Assembly: GCA_951813285.1 (NCBI GenBank)
Contig: OX638355.1
Coordinates: forward strand, 2,747,136-2,811,135
Length of the DNA: 64,000 nucleotides
Direction of reading: 5' to 3'
From: Terriglobia bacterium
GTDB taxonomy: Bacteria > Acidobacteriota > Terriglobia > Versatilivoradales > Versatilivoraceae
Position 1 is the stretch's first letter. Each line of letters begins with the position of its first letter. Of the stretch, positions 1 to 9,359 are shown piece by piece. The notes below the pieces were generated by a model. That model had not been told where the DNA came from and searched no databases. It saw only the letters and a list, made by a program, of their open reading frames with translations. The translations under genes and the position numbers were made by a program.

Positions 1-988
1 ATCCGCGCGCAGCGGCCGGCAGACTGCGCTCCTCGATGCGTTCCTCCAGTCGGCAACGCGGCGTGCGGCCGTGGCCGGGAGCGCCACGCCCCTGGCCCCG
101 CGGGCGGCCGGTGCGCGGCCTCTCCCGCTTCTCGCTCTTGCGGCCACCCAACGCCTTCGACAGCACCGCCCGGGTCGCGCGCAGCTTCGCAAGCTCCGTC
201 TCCTGCCTCTCGATCCGGCGCCGCGACGCCTGTGCCGTCCGCCGCAGCCGGGCGTTCTCCCGCCTCAGCCGGCCCAGCGCGGCCTTCCGGCGACGCGACC
301 TCCCCAGAGCCTTGCGCAGAGCGGCGTCCGCCGCCGCCGCCGACATCGCCCGCGCCGATTCCGCCCTGCGAAGCAGCCGCACCTTCAGGCGGTCCTTCAC
401 CGCCTCGCAACGCTGCAACGCATACCGCAACCGCCCAACCTCGTCCGACAGCGTCACAACCCGGTCGTGCTGGTCGCGAAGCTTCCTCGTCCCATCCCAG
501 AGCCGGACGGTCTCGTGCAGCAGCCGGCGCAGCGTGCCCTTGTCGACGCGCTCCTTCCACAGAACCTTGTGCAGCCGCCGAATCTCCGCCGCCTGCACCT
601 CCGCCCCCGGCACCGCCTTGCGCAACCGGGAAACCTCCCGGCGCAGCCACGTCTCGCTGTACCGGCCCGACGCGACGCCGGCATCCGCAAGCAGCTTGCC
701 GAGACGGGCTACCTCCGCCCGCAGCGCCAGCGCGTCCCGCCCCGCGCGGCGGGCTTCCTTCGACTGCTCGACCGCCGCCAGACGCTTGCGCCGCGACGAC
801 TCGAACTGCCACTTCCAATAACCCGCTTCCCAACGGGCGCACACCTCCGCCCGCTTCAGCGCTTCCGACCGCGCTTCCGCCGCCTCGGCACGTCCTCGCG
901 CCTCCTCATACTGCCGCCGCCAGCACGGCCGCCCCGGCTGCCAAGCCCCTTCGGTAACCGCTCGCGCTTCCGTGTCCCGACTCGCCAT
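1..988 (-). CDS. IS66-like transposase, N-terminal part (runs off left edge)
   Basis: An open frame runs from an ATG at 988 leftward without a stop to the window edge, giving about 329 residues. Most of it is Arg/Lys/Glu/Ala-rich and predicted to be a long coiled coil. Near the edge it reads RGQGRGAPGHGRTPR followed by an acidic stretch and SLPAA, which resembles the 'GQ-RG-PGHGR' segment just before the DDE catalytic domain in IS66-family transposases. The catalytic domain lies outside the window. Other frames on the plus strand are open only because of the high GC. Family assignment comes from this short motif and is moderately sure. Confidence 0.65.
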   Translation of the reverse strand, partial: MASRDTEARAVTEGAWQPGRPCWRRQYEEARGRAEAAEARSEALKRAEVCARWEAGYWKWQFESSRRKRLAAVEQSKEARRAGRDALALRAEVARLGKLLADAGVASGRYSETWLRREVSRLRKAVPGAEVQAAEIRRLHKVLWKERVDKGTLRRLLHETVRLWDGTRKLRDQHDRVVTLSDEVGRLRYALQRCEAVKDRLKVRLLRRAESARAMSAAAADAALRKALGRSRRRKAALGRLRRENARLRRTAQASRRRIERQETELAKLRATRAVLSKALGGRKSEKRERPRTGRPRGQGRGAPGHGRTPRCRLEERIEERSLPAAARG

Positions 989-1186
989 GCCCGAAACCAT
1001 AGCGAATATCGAATCTCGTTACCAGCACAAAATACCGGCACGACCGAACGGTTACGATATCCGAGCGTGGAAACGGATTCCAATACCACGTTGATTGAGG
1101 GTGATCTATGGGAGGATCATTAGCCGCTCCACGTGATATAAGTATAATCCAGTAAATACTTTAACTGAATTCGTTGGTAGACGGAC

Positions 1187-1318
1187 CATCCCCGGGAGGT
1201 CATCGAGGCGGCCCTGGCGCATGTGGTCCGCAACCGTGTCGAGACGGCCTTTGCCCGCTCCGACTTGTTCGTACGCCGGCGTGCCCTGATGGACGACTGG
1301 GCGCGTTACCTAGCCTGA
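1187..1318 (+). pseudogene. Tyrosine recombinase (phage integrase) C-terminal remnant
   Basis: Forty-three codons ending in TGA read HPREVIEAALAHVVRNR, then an Ala/Arg stretch with ARSDLF, and end with RALMDDWARYLA. This matches the very C-terminal tail of Int-family integrases, after the catalytic Tyr. The frame is closed by a TAG just upstream, and no catalytic domain is present, so this is a fragment. With the neighbouring transposase it marks an old mobile-element boundary. Confidence 0.7.
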
Positions 1319-1513
1319 GGGACCGGGGAGCACCCGGAGCCCCAGGAGTAAAGCAGTCAAAGGGATCGGTTGCCTGCACCAAGTCGAGCAAGGCCGGCCA
1401 AACGCGGGCCAAGCCAGGGTAAAAACCTGACTCGAAGTCCGGCAGCAGTCAGAACCAGTTTGACCAGGACAACCTGAGTCTAGGTCTTCAGCGTTTCAGC
1501 TTTCCCGCCGGGA

Positions 1514-2083
1514 TCACTGTGGGGAGCAGGGTCGAAACTCATAACGGGTCACAACGGGTCCACTGCAGCTTTTTCGAATGTGCAGTGCGCTTTCGTAACG
1601 AATCCCCCTGAGACTTTCATAGGACAACTTAAACACCACCTTGTCTGCATCCAAGGGAAGCAAAGTGTTTGCTATCGGCCAAATTGGTTCCGATTCTTCA
1701 TGGAGATACGGCAAATAGCCACCCGAATGATTTATCCTGGCGCCTTCCGGTGATTGAAGCTCATACCGGATATTGAAGGCCGGACCACACCCGATGTTTT
1801 TGAGTTCGACACGATTCGATGGTCCATTGACCACTACCCTATATTCCGGATGTGAGTTCGCCCTCATGCTCTCAGTACCCGTGTCCTCATCATCGCGCTT
1901 TTGAACAAGAGGAACTAGGCACGGCCTCTGCATTGTTTCATTCTGGTCTTGAGAGATTTCGATCTGTCTCTGAGAGGTCTCAACTTGTTCCTGCGAGACT
2001 TTTCTAATCTTGCACGTTTCGATTGCATAGCAAAACAGTCCGGCACAAATAAGTATCTGAACGACAAGATGGGCGATATCCAT
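1514..2083 (-). CDS. Membrane-anchored hypothetical protein
   Basis: A 189-residue protein of unknown function. One hydrophobic segment lies at residues 5-22, followed by a Gln/Glu-rich stretch with repeated SQ-Q/E pairs (about 29-50) likely to form a short coiled coil. A soluble domain follows with several beta-like segments (for example RVELKNIGCGPAFNIRYEL). The arrangement fits a single-pass inner-membrane protein with a small beta-sandwich domain. It sits alone between an integrase remnant and an HNH remnant, in lower-GC DNA than the core, so recent acquisition is likely. Confidence 0.6.
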   Translation of the reverse strand: MDIAHLVVQILICAGLFCYAIETCKIRKVSQEQVETSQRQIEISQDQNETMQRPCLVPLVQKRDDEDTGTESMRANSHPEYRVVVNGPSNRVELKNIGCGPAFNIRYELQSPEGARINHSGGYLPYLHEESEPIWPIANTLLPLDADKVVFKLSYESLRGIRYESALHIRKSCSGPVVTRYEFRPCSPQ

Positions 2084-2126
2084 TTGGTACTCCTTGGTTT
2101 TCCCAGAGAAAGTAACTCACCAATAG

Positions 2127-2384
2127 TTACTTTCTCGTATTCTAACTGCCCGCCACTTGGAAGTGGATCACATCATCGCCCGACAGAAGGGTGGGACCGA
2201 TCACACCGATCACATCGACAACCTGCAGCTGCTCTGCGCAAACTGCAACCGTATCAAGGGAAATCGGGGAATGGAGTATCTGAAGGCGAAGCTGCAAATC
2301 CGATTGAGAGGACACGCCAAGGTGCCCGTTCCCAAGCTGGAAGGGTCACTAACTCTTACACCGCCGTCAACTCCTGGCAGGTGA
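2127..2384 (+). pseudogene. HNH endonuclease C-terminal remnant
   Basis: The frame opens after a TAG and contains HLEVDHIIARQKGGTD, then DNLQLLCANCNRIKGNRG. This is a good HNH core: the DH pair, the spacer, and the CANCNRIKG zinc/HNH segment. Such domains occur at the C-terminus of restriction-type HNH proteins and of some DNA methyltransferase fusions. No plausible start or upstream domain remains; the only start-like codon is a TTG at 2157. I read it as the tail of a broken gene. The rest of the 2084-2501 gap holds nothing recognisable. Confidence 0.65.
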
Positions 2385-2501
2385 GATGCTCCGAATTCTT
2401 CATGACCCCGGCCACGATGTTGTCAGTTCGCGGGAAGACCTCGATTGTTGTTCGGTGCTGGGATTGGGTAAAGACTACCCCACAAGGAAGGGGGACAATC
2501 A

Positions 2502-3356
2502 GTGAAAGAAACAAGGATCGATGACGCCAACAGTTCAAGTCAACGGTCAACACAGAACAGCCTTACGATTGATGCGTCGGGACCGAGTCCCGAAGACGGT
2601 GACGAATGTTTGAGTAGACTAAACCAAGAGCTTTGTAGGCTGCAGACGCAGTGGATTCAGAATGATCCTAATAATACGGGCGACGGGCTCCAGTTGTCTT
2701 TGTCACCAGAGATTAAGAAGAAGATCAAGTCAATTCATATTCGTTATGTGGAACGACTTGCCGAACTGCAAAAAGAGCAAGAAGAGCACCTGCAAATACT
2801 GAGTGATCATGGGTGGTTTTTGAGTCCCGACACGGATATTAAGCAACTTCGGAATCTTGCGGAATCATTAGGGGTTGATGCTGGTAGTAAACAAGATGCC
2901 ATTAGTTCTCATATACGAAAGCGAATAGATTCAATAGAATGCGAACTGTCTCAATCGTATCCTAATCGCAGTCAAATCTTTCATGATGCATTCGAAGCTC
3001 ACAGAGCAGGAAAATATACATTGTCAGTTCCAGTATTCCTTACACAAGCCGATGGGATTTGGAGGGACCAGTTTGGCAGGAATTTTTTCCAGACAAGGAA
3101 GCGGGAATCTACGTTACGAGACTGCAAGAAGAATCTTCAACTCCAGCGTATAGTTACGACGTTAGCCCTGCTGGAGCCGGATAAGAATAATCCAATATGG
3201 GTTGGCGAATTGGAAAGAGGCTCGTCGTTTGATGCACTAAATCGGCATCAAGTACTGCACGGTGAATCTGTCGATTATGCAACTGAGCAGTATAGTTTAA
3301 AGGCAATCTCACTGCTTTGCTGCTTTCAGGGGATATGTCAGAGGGTAGCGCAATAG
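2502..3356 (+). CDS. HEPN-like domain protein (putative RNase/abortive-infection type)
   Basis: A 284-residue protein starting at GTG, with a strong purine-rich ribosome site (aagggggac) eight bases upstream. The N-terminal third is polar, then a helical, Glu/Lys-rich segment (65-150). The C-terminal domain has FEAHRAGKYTLSVPVFLTQAD (163-183) and ends with an R-H-x3-H motif at residues 248-253 (RHQVLH) followed by GES. R-x4-H with a polar residue after Arg is the catalytic signature of HEPN ribonucleases, which are common in abortive-infection and toxin systems. It has no evident partner gene. Low GC suggests horizontal transfer. The HEPN call rests on the motif and helical context only. Confidence 0.55.
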   Translation: MKETRIDDANSSSQRSTQNSLTIDASGPSPEDGDECLSRLNQELCRLQTQWIQNDPNNTGDGLQLSLSPEIKKKIKSIHIRYVERLAELQKEQEEHLQILSDHGWFLSPDTDIKQLRNLAESLGVDAGSKQDAISSHIRKRIDSIECELSQSYPNRSQIFHDAFEAHRAGKYTLSVPVFLTQADGIWRDQFGRNFFQTRKRESTLRDCKKNLQLQRIVTTLALLEPDKNNPIWVGELERGSSFDALNRHQVLHGESVDYATEQYSLKAISLLCCFQGICQRVAQ

Positions 3357-3515
3357 AAGCCCATCCCCCAACCAGCTCACGAGGTTAGACCACATGACTT
3401 CCACAGACCAAGACCGTCTCCATGCCGAATTGCTTCTACGCCGAATTGCTTCTACAAGAAAAGCGTCTGACACGAGAGCTTTCTGAAAGGCTGAGGCTTT
3501 TGCAGGGTCTTGACG

Positions 3516-4154
3516 ATGATTAACAAGGAACTGGTCAGGGTAGCCATCGCGGGGTTTTTCCTGACTTCATCCGTGTTGACTCTGACGGCTATGGCCGGGG
3601 GTGGCGGTAAAGGAGAGGCACAGGAGAAATGGACAGCTGCCGCAGAGACCCATCCTCTGAGGGGAGTCATTACTGGAATTGCACTTTCTCCAATGGTGCC
3701 GATGAAGTCATACGGAGAGGTGAAAAGCCAGATTGCGATTCGCTGTGATCGTGGAAAAACCAGAATCCGAATCCGCTTCAATCAAGAGCCTAACTTTGTT
3801 GGGGGTGAGGCTAGCCAGCGTTACGCTGGAATGGTCTATTTTCATTATCGGAGTGGGTGGAACGGTGACGTAAAAACAGTGTTGCTCTACCATGCCCCTG
3901 GTGAATGGTTTGTTCAGTGTGGTAATCCTCCAGGGATACTTGAAGCAGGCGATTTAACGGCGGGTCTAAGAAGGCGTTTTAGGGGGATTTTAACCAAGAA
4001 AGACTTCTTGCGCCGGCTGTCGAAACACCAGGAGTTTCGATTAGAAACTAGGTGGTCTGGATTGGGCGAAACCTACTTTGTCTTTCCACTGGCAGGAGCA
4101 AGAGAGGCGATCAGGAGGTGTAGGGAGATTGGCAAAGGTAAGGTAATCCACTGA
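3516..4154 (+). CDS. Exported hypothetical protein
   Basis: About 212 residues from the ATG at 3516 (an upstream TTG at 3510 is possible). A signal peptide is clear: a basic start, a hydrophobic stretch to about residue 25, then AMAGGGG. The mature part contains a beta-rich domain with KSQIAIRCDRGKTRIRIRF, reminiscent of small periplasmic proteins related to VasI or IalB-type families, but the similarity is too weak to name it. It stands alone beside a long gene-free stretch. Confidence 0.55.
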   Translation: MINKELVRVAIAGFFLTSSVLTLTAMAGGGGKGEAQEKWTAAAETHPLRGVITGIALSPMVPMKSYGEVKSQIAIRCDRGKTRIRIRFNQEPNFVGGEASQRYAGMVYFHYRSGWNGDVKTVLLYHAPGEWFVQCGNPPGILEAGDLTAGLRRRFRGILTKKDFLRRLSKHQEFRLETRWSGLGETYFVFPLAGAREAIRRCREIGKGKVIH

Positions 4155-4298
4155 CGGACAAGGCTGCTGAGAAAAGGCAACGTTGCTTGACAATAAACAG
4201 CCAATGTTTCAACCTGCTTTCCTTGAGAGAGCAAGGTGGTGTCGGCTGCGGAAAAAGGTAGAAGAGAGAGGCACGGACCTTCCCCCACATCCGTTACG

Positions 4299-4540
4299 TC
4301 AAGAGGTTGTCTTGGATGCGACAGGCTCGTCGCCGGCTCTTCGGGCACGGACCAGGACGCGGTCGGGGGCTCGCTCGACGACCTCAGTGACGGTCGCGTC
4401 CCAGGATTTACCGCTTCTGGCCCGGACGGTGATGGTGAGGCTGAACAGCTCCAGGGGCAGTGTGCAGGGGTTCGGTCGCGCGTAGGCTTCCCAGGAGCCA
4501 TTGGGGAGACGGACAAGCCTCCAGCCCTCAAGGGGCGCAG
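4299..4540 (-). pseudogene. Decayed copy A of a small 'GW...SGKSWDATVTEV' family protein
   Basis: On the minus strand this segment reads PLEGWRLVRLPNGSWEAY, then LTITVRARSGKSW, then DATVTEVVERAPDRVLVRA, ending in a stop at 4299. The plus-strand segment at 5304-5725 encodes the same pattern (GW-P-R, LTIAVETR, SGDSWNATITEVLKR). Upstream of GW no ribbon-helix-helix start is seen in frame, so the copy is truncated. The function of the C-terminal module is not known to me. Confidence 0.45.
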
Positions 4541-5303
4541 ACACAGGCAGCGCGTGGTCGCCATGGCCTGGGAGTGTACCTCCTGGACCGTGCCTCGTGG
4601 AGGCTTGAGTTCCGGGTAGCCGGCCACAAAGGGAAACCTCCGGGGAAGCAACCTTCCTCCGCCAGACCATTGCCGCTGCCGATTGGGACACCGTCGAACG
4701 CCATGGCGGCCTCGGTGTCGTCATGGAGAAGATCGACCAATGGGAGCAGGAAGACCCGGCCTCCAACGGCCGCGACATGATCGACGATTTCCGCGTCCGG
4801 GGGTCAAGGACGTGGCGTCGTATGGGTGGCCACCTTTCAGACGGGGGGTGGTTCACACAGGTGGCGCACCAAGTGGCTCACGCTTTTGACCACCCCAACG
4901 CTCCTCTCTCAGAGGGCGGAGTCCTCGCCGTTGTGGTCCAGGTTGTTCCGGGAAACCCGCATTGGAAGCGGGTTGGCACGAATTCCCCGAGTCCTCTGCG
5001 GTAAAGGGTAGTGCGGCGCCGGCGCCGCGCGTCCCCGCCTCGCACGGAGCGGCGTGGCACCGCACAGGAGGTGGAGGAGGTGGAGGGAGCGACCCCCTCT
5101 TTTTCGGCGCTGGCGCGCCACCGGGAAGGGTAAAGGGTGACAAGCAAAACGACACCCTTACCTTCCCCTCAGAGAGGGTCGCTCCTCCACCGTGATCCCT
5201 TGGCGGGAAGGCCATCGAGCGCCCTTGCGCGCTCATGGTGGATGAGTGTCTCCCCGTGTAGTTTGGTAACCTGTTTGTTGTTTTATGTGTTGTGGTGTGT
5301 CTT
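4541..5303. other. Gene-free stretch between two decayed paralogous copies
   Basis: Roughly 760 bases without a convincing gene. Short GC-rich frames are open on both strands, but none has a ribosome site plus a recognisable domain. A gga-gga-ggt run (around 5066-5090) and two similar 'cctcagagagg'-type segments (about 4910 and 5167) give it a repetitive look. Confidence 0.4.
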
Positions 5304-5725
5304 ATGTTGCATCGTGTTCCACTTCATATCCGCGTCTCTCCCGAAACCCGTCAACGTCTCCTGCGCCTCCGCATCCAGCGGCACCTCACCTCGGCTGCTG
5401 GCTGCCGCCCTCATCGATGAGGCCCTCGACCGCGAGTTCGGTCCCGCTCCCACGGATGCGAATGAGCTGGTCGCGCCGGTCAAGCCCGCGCCCCTCGAAC
5501 CCATCCCTGGATGGACCCCGGTCAGGGTGAAGGGTGGTGGCTGAGGATCTCGCTTCCAAGGGGACAGCGACACCCATCCCAACCGACCTCGCAGGCCTCA
5601 CCATCGCCGTCGAGACTCGAGACTCGCTCCGGAGACTCCTGGAACGCCACCATCACCGAGGTCCTCAAGCGTTCCACGGATCTCGTCCTGGTCAATGAGG
5701 TCAAATGCAAGTTATCTGCAGTGTA
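5304..5725 (+). pseudogene. Decayed copy B: ribbon-helix-helix-like N-terminus plus 'SWNATITEV' C-terminus
   Basis: From ATG 5304 the sequence reads MLHRVPLHIRVSPETRQRLL, then LRLRIQRHL. A frameshift near 5386 leads to LLAAALIDEALDREFG and later EPIPGWTPVRVKGGG. Further shifts lead to DLAGLTIAVETRD and SGDSWNATITEVLKR. The first part resembles a MetJ/Arc-type antitoxin fold, a strand followed by two helices. Three frames are needed to read the whole, so the gene is broken. It is the inverted paralogue of the 4299-4540 segment. Confidence 0.5.
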
Positions 5726-5856
5726 ACGTACGCGTTGCGAATGATAATGTGCGATTCAGATAAATTGCTTGCAGGCTCTTCGATTCGTCCAGGCCTTGGT
5801 CACCAAAGTATTCGTCTACAACCCTTGAGTAAATGAACTGGTTCGGCGGTCTCTTA

Positions 5857-7980
5857 TTACACCCCCTTCAAGAATTTCTCTAATTTGCTGGACGACTCGT
5901 ATTGGCGAAGTTGATGCCACGAAATCCCAAGCGTTGCGTCACATTGATCTGGCTCAATGTAGTAGAATTTCGGTTCCTTCCGCAGTATGCCCTCTTTGAT
6001 GAGTGCTGCGAGAATCCGTCTTCCAAGCTGGTTTCGCAATACTCGTTCGTGCTCAATCTTAACCCTGTACTTTGCCAAACCCCCTCTCTTGTGGGAGGCG
6101 AATTCCGAGAAGATTCTTCGCAGTCTGCGATACTTCTCTTGGAGCATAGAATCGCCAAGCGGTGCCGCGACCTTTCGAACATACTTTGCCAATGGATAAT
6201 AAAGCGCATGTTCGACACACTGAATCTCGATCTCTCCCGCTCCAAACCGAACCGCCTCCGCGTGACCTTCCGCCTTGCGTGTGCTGATAAACAGTCCGGC
6301 GTTCCCTTGTGAGCCCTCCTGTTTTGGTCGAGAAATGTCGCGCTGAATCAGAGCAGGAGTGTCCATATGCACACTTCGCGCCGAAATGCTGCAGTCGCCA
6401 ATCGCCTCAACTGCTGGTGCCCCCGACAAATCGACGTCACAGGGAAGCATTACTCGCGTGTTGATAAGGTACGGCCCAAGCGGAATGATTTCGGTCCGGA
6501 CTGTTCCTTTGAACACAAATATGCGCTCCTGATTCTTCTCAGGGAATTCAATAGCAATAGTGAGTTCCGCGTCTGTATCTTGTTCGCTGTAAGACTCCTC
6601 CTCCCAGGAGTTCCCAGCAATGTCGATCGAGATATCAGCATTGATGCCCAGAAACTCTGAGCAGGATTGGATCAGCATGTTGAAAGACCGGACCTCGACC
6701 TCGACCTCGAATCCTTCCGAGAGTTGGGCTAGGATATACAGAAGATGATAAGTCGGTCGATATGCTACAGCATAGTCATGAGCGAGATCCCGATACTCAC
6801 GAACATCGCTGAGCGTACAACGTGTAACCGCAAAAGCTGCGAAAACAACATTGCGCAAGCACTTGTCGTTAAGAAATGGATGGTCTTGGAACCAGCCTCC
6901 CACAGCGTTCTCGTAGCGTTCGTTTAACGCATTGTCCTCAATAATCTGCAGGGGAAATGGGCGATTGAGGGCTCGTGAGAGGACTCTCGCGCATTGTTCT
7001 TCGCGGTTATAGAGCGACCCTCGCAACGTTTGCCCTAGGGATCCGCCAGCATCGTCTGCGATCTCTTCAATGAAATTGGGAAGGGCCTTTTCTTGGCGGT
7101 CGCGATCTAACAGATAATCGGAAATGCGGATGAGAAGTCCCGTTTCCAACTGGCCTTCGATTCCAGCACTCAATGTTTGCTGGATACGATGGTAATTGCT
7201 CTCTTCTCGCAGCAGCGTCGCAATAGCCTCAAGAACGGGAGGGTAGCCAATGAACGACAAGAACATATCCTTGTCTTTCTTGTCATTGGATGTAACAGGT
7301 GAGAAAGCCCTGTTGAGCTTGGCAAGAACCCCATCGCGTGCCTGTTCGTAGGTCTCTTGCTGATCGATACTCGCCTCTGTCATGCAGGAATCGATGTATG
7401 CCTTTGCCTGTTTGAGGTTAAACGGATCAAGCTCTACCATCCCAACTTGAGCACTTCGTTCTTCAAGATAAAACCAAGTGCTTAAAATGACTTGGCTGCG
7501 TCCAAAAACCACGATTGCCGTGCTAGGCGATCCTTGGGATCGCTGGATTAGATCGTCGAGGAACGCCTCAAACCCCTGCTCCGTCGTCTTAGACCTCCCC
7601 TCGTCGATTCCGTCAATGATGATACCGTGGGTTCCCTTGTGAAGACCTTCCAGAACTGTTCCTACCTTATCACTCGAGTAAGCGGTCGTGAGAATGCCAG
7701 TGAGCGTATTGTCGCCGACCGCTTTGTGCTTGGCTAGGTCAAGAATAGGTAGTCGAATATCGAACGAGAGAGCATGGGCGGTGGTTGTCTTGCCGGATGC
7801 ACCTACGGCTGACACCAGCAGAATCGAAGGCTTCTCATTGGGGAACTCAGCCTTTGAAAAGCCTGGCTCGATGTACGGAGCGACCCGTTTAGTTTTTATG
7901 AAGAAGGACTCGGACGGATTTTGAGGCGTAGCCGGGCTTTTCTGGGAAGCGATAATTGATTTTAGTGCTGTGTACTGCAT
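5857..7980 (-). CDS. P-loop NTPase, STAND/NACHT-like, putative defence protein
   Basis: A 707-residue protein starting at ATG 7980 with GAGGTGATGG upstream. Walker A is GASGKT (residues 60-65) in a LLVSAVGASGKTTTAHALS context. Walker B is GIIIDGIDEG (119-128), typical of NACHT/STAND NTPases with an acidic D-x-x-D-E end. A helical region to about 400 follows, then a beta-rich part (about 440-600) that may act as a sensor, and a basic C-terminus. No nuclease domain is visible in it. It lies head-to-head, across a UvrD remnant, with a PD-(D/E)XK-like protein (9360-10694), which suggests a defence role, though they are not one operon. Confidence 0.6.
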   Translation of the reverse strand: MQYTALKSIIASQKSPATPQNPSESFFIKTKRVAPYIEPGFSKAEFPNEKPSILLVSAVGASGKTTTAHALSFDIRLPILDLAKHKAVGDNTLTGILTTAYSSDKVGTVLEGLHKGTHGIIIDGIDEGRSKTTEQGFEAFLDDLIQRSQGSPSTAIVVFGRSQVILSTWFYLEERSAQVGMVELDPFNLKQAKAYIDSCMTEASIDQQETYEQARDGVLAKLNRAFSPVTSNDKKDKDMFLSFIGYPPVLEAIATLLREESNYHRIQQTLSAGIEGQLETGLLIRISDYLLDRDRQEKALPNFIEEIADDAGGSLGQTLRGSLYNREEQCARVLSRALNRPFPLQIIEDNALNERYENAVGGWFQDHPFLNDKCLRNVVFAAFAVTRCTLSDVREYRDLAHDYAVAYRPTYHLLYILAQLSEGFEVEVEVRSFNMLIQSCSEFLGINADISIDIAGNSWEEESYSEQDTDAELTIAIEFPEKNQERIFVFKGTVRTEIIPLGPYLINTRVMLPCDVDLSGAPAVEAIGDCSISARSVHMDTPALIQRDISRPKQEGSQGNAGLFISTRKAEGHAEAVRFGAGEIEIQCVEHALYYPLAKYVRKVAAPLGDSMLQEKYRRLRRIFSEFASHKRGGLAKYRVKIEHERVLRNQLGRRILAALIKEGILRKEPKFYYIEPDQCDATLGISWHQLRQYESSSKLEKFLKGV

Positions 7981-8347
7981 CCATCACCTCACGCACCCCA
8001 TGAAGGCCTCTACTTCACTGGTACCGACAAGCTGGTTCACCCAATCGAAGCGGGTGAAGCGGTCCAGCGCCTGGGGCGAGGCTTTGAGGGTCGCATGGAC
8101 CGGGCTGCCAAGCCCGCCGAGGCATCACCTGCGGGAATCAAACCGTCTCGTTTACGCCGCACGAGCTTTATTCTCCCATATTCCTCGGACAATAACACTG
8201 GAGACGAGAGAAACCCCGAAGACTCTTTGGTGTCTAGGGGCAAAATGGGCCAAGCAAGGGTAGTTCGCAGAAACGTATCATCGTATCTCAGTACTGTCCC
8301 GTTTAAGGTGCGAGTGTTGCGAGTGTTGCGTTTTCAAATTGCGTTGA
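7981..8347. other. Gene-free stretch upstream of the NTPase
   Basis: About 370 bases with the divergent 5' region of the NTPase gene. Only short chance frames are seen, with no recognisable domain, repeat or terminator. Confidence 0.4.
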
Positions 8348-8971
8348 CTTATTACGCAGCCAAGGGATTTCCCGAATAAGTCTTGCAATGGTTCGCAAAG
8401 TGAAACGCGCTCCATCAGGAATTTCCTCAACACCAATGACGTTGCCAGTGGCAATGACTGGATCCGGCGCGGCTTAAACTATGAACTCCTCGTCGTCGAT
8501 GAGTGGATGATCTCTATTCCGGTGGAAGATGTCTTCTGCGGGTTCACTGCGTACCTAGAAAATTTGTTGTGCGAAATCGACAGCTTCATCGGGGCGGATG
8601 AATTCGATCGTTTCCTGAGTCAGGTAACCCCGGCCGGTAAGGATCTCGCGGCATCAAAAAGCGAAGGCGTTCGCTTCATGACGATGGCGGCATCGAAAGG
8701 GCTCACAGTACAAGCAACGGTTGTTGCAGCGTTGGAGGAGGGCATCATGCCGAGGCCAAATGCCGAGATCGCCGAAGAGCGGCGATTGCTTTACGTCGCG
8801 ATGACTAGGGCACGGAAGTACCTTTTTTGTACTTGGGCACGTCGCCGCCGTGGACCGATCGCTCGCTCTGGAGCTCCCAACGTCGGACATTACCGCAACC
8901 ATAGCAGCTTTCTTCGCCATGGCTCAGTTCGGTCGCAGGATGGCGATGAGTACCTGAACCGTCGTCTTTAA
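8348..8971 (+). pseudogene. UvrD/Rep-type helicase C-terminal remnant
   Basis: The frame opens after a TGA at 8345 and runs about 207 codons. It contains SEGVRFMTMAASKGLTVQ (helicase motif V region) and EERRLLYVAMTRARKYLF, the classic motif VI of UvrD/PcrA helicases (LxYVAxTRA). The Walker A half and motifs I-III are missing, and the first 50 codons do not look like helicase, so a deletion joined unrelated sequence to the C-terminal third. It is probably a dead gene, perhaps once part of the defence locus around it. Confidence 0.75.
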
Positions 8972-9359
8972 ATGGAGGCAGAGTCCGACAGAATAGAGGT
9001 TGTGGGACGGCATGTGCAAAACGGCCAAAACCGACACTGGTTGACTCATTGCGTCGAGCCAGCGCAAGCCAGGTAAGCAGGTACCGGTCGGCGACGCGGG
9101 GCACTGGCCACGTGCTTTCAAGAAGAGTCATTCGTGAGGTGGACTACCAAAGAACACGTCAAATGGCGGAAGGGTTGCATGCATCACAGCGTAAGTGGGA
9201 ATTCAGGAAACCTTCGATGCGCGCCAAGCAAAGCTGTTCACCTGCGTCGATCCTGCCCGTGGTGTTCGGCACGGCCCTGCCGTGAGTTCCCTACTTAAAC
9301 AGCGATAACTTGGTGGCAAGACTGCACAAGATTAAAGTACAGACAGCATCGGGGTGATT
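8972..9359. other. Gene-free stretch before the PD-(D/E)XK-like gene
   Basis: About 390 bases with no supported gene on either strand. No repeat shared with the rest of the window is seen here. Confidence 0.4.

Noticed and set aside
4683-4889. Plus-strand frame with VMEKIDQWEQEDPASNGRDM
   Set aside because: The composition looks protein-like for about 50 residues, but there is no ribosome site, family or conserved partner. I keep it as unexplained sequence only.
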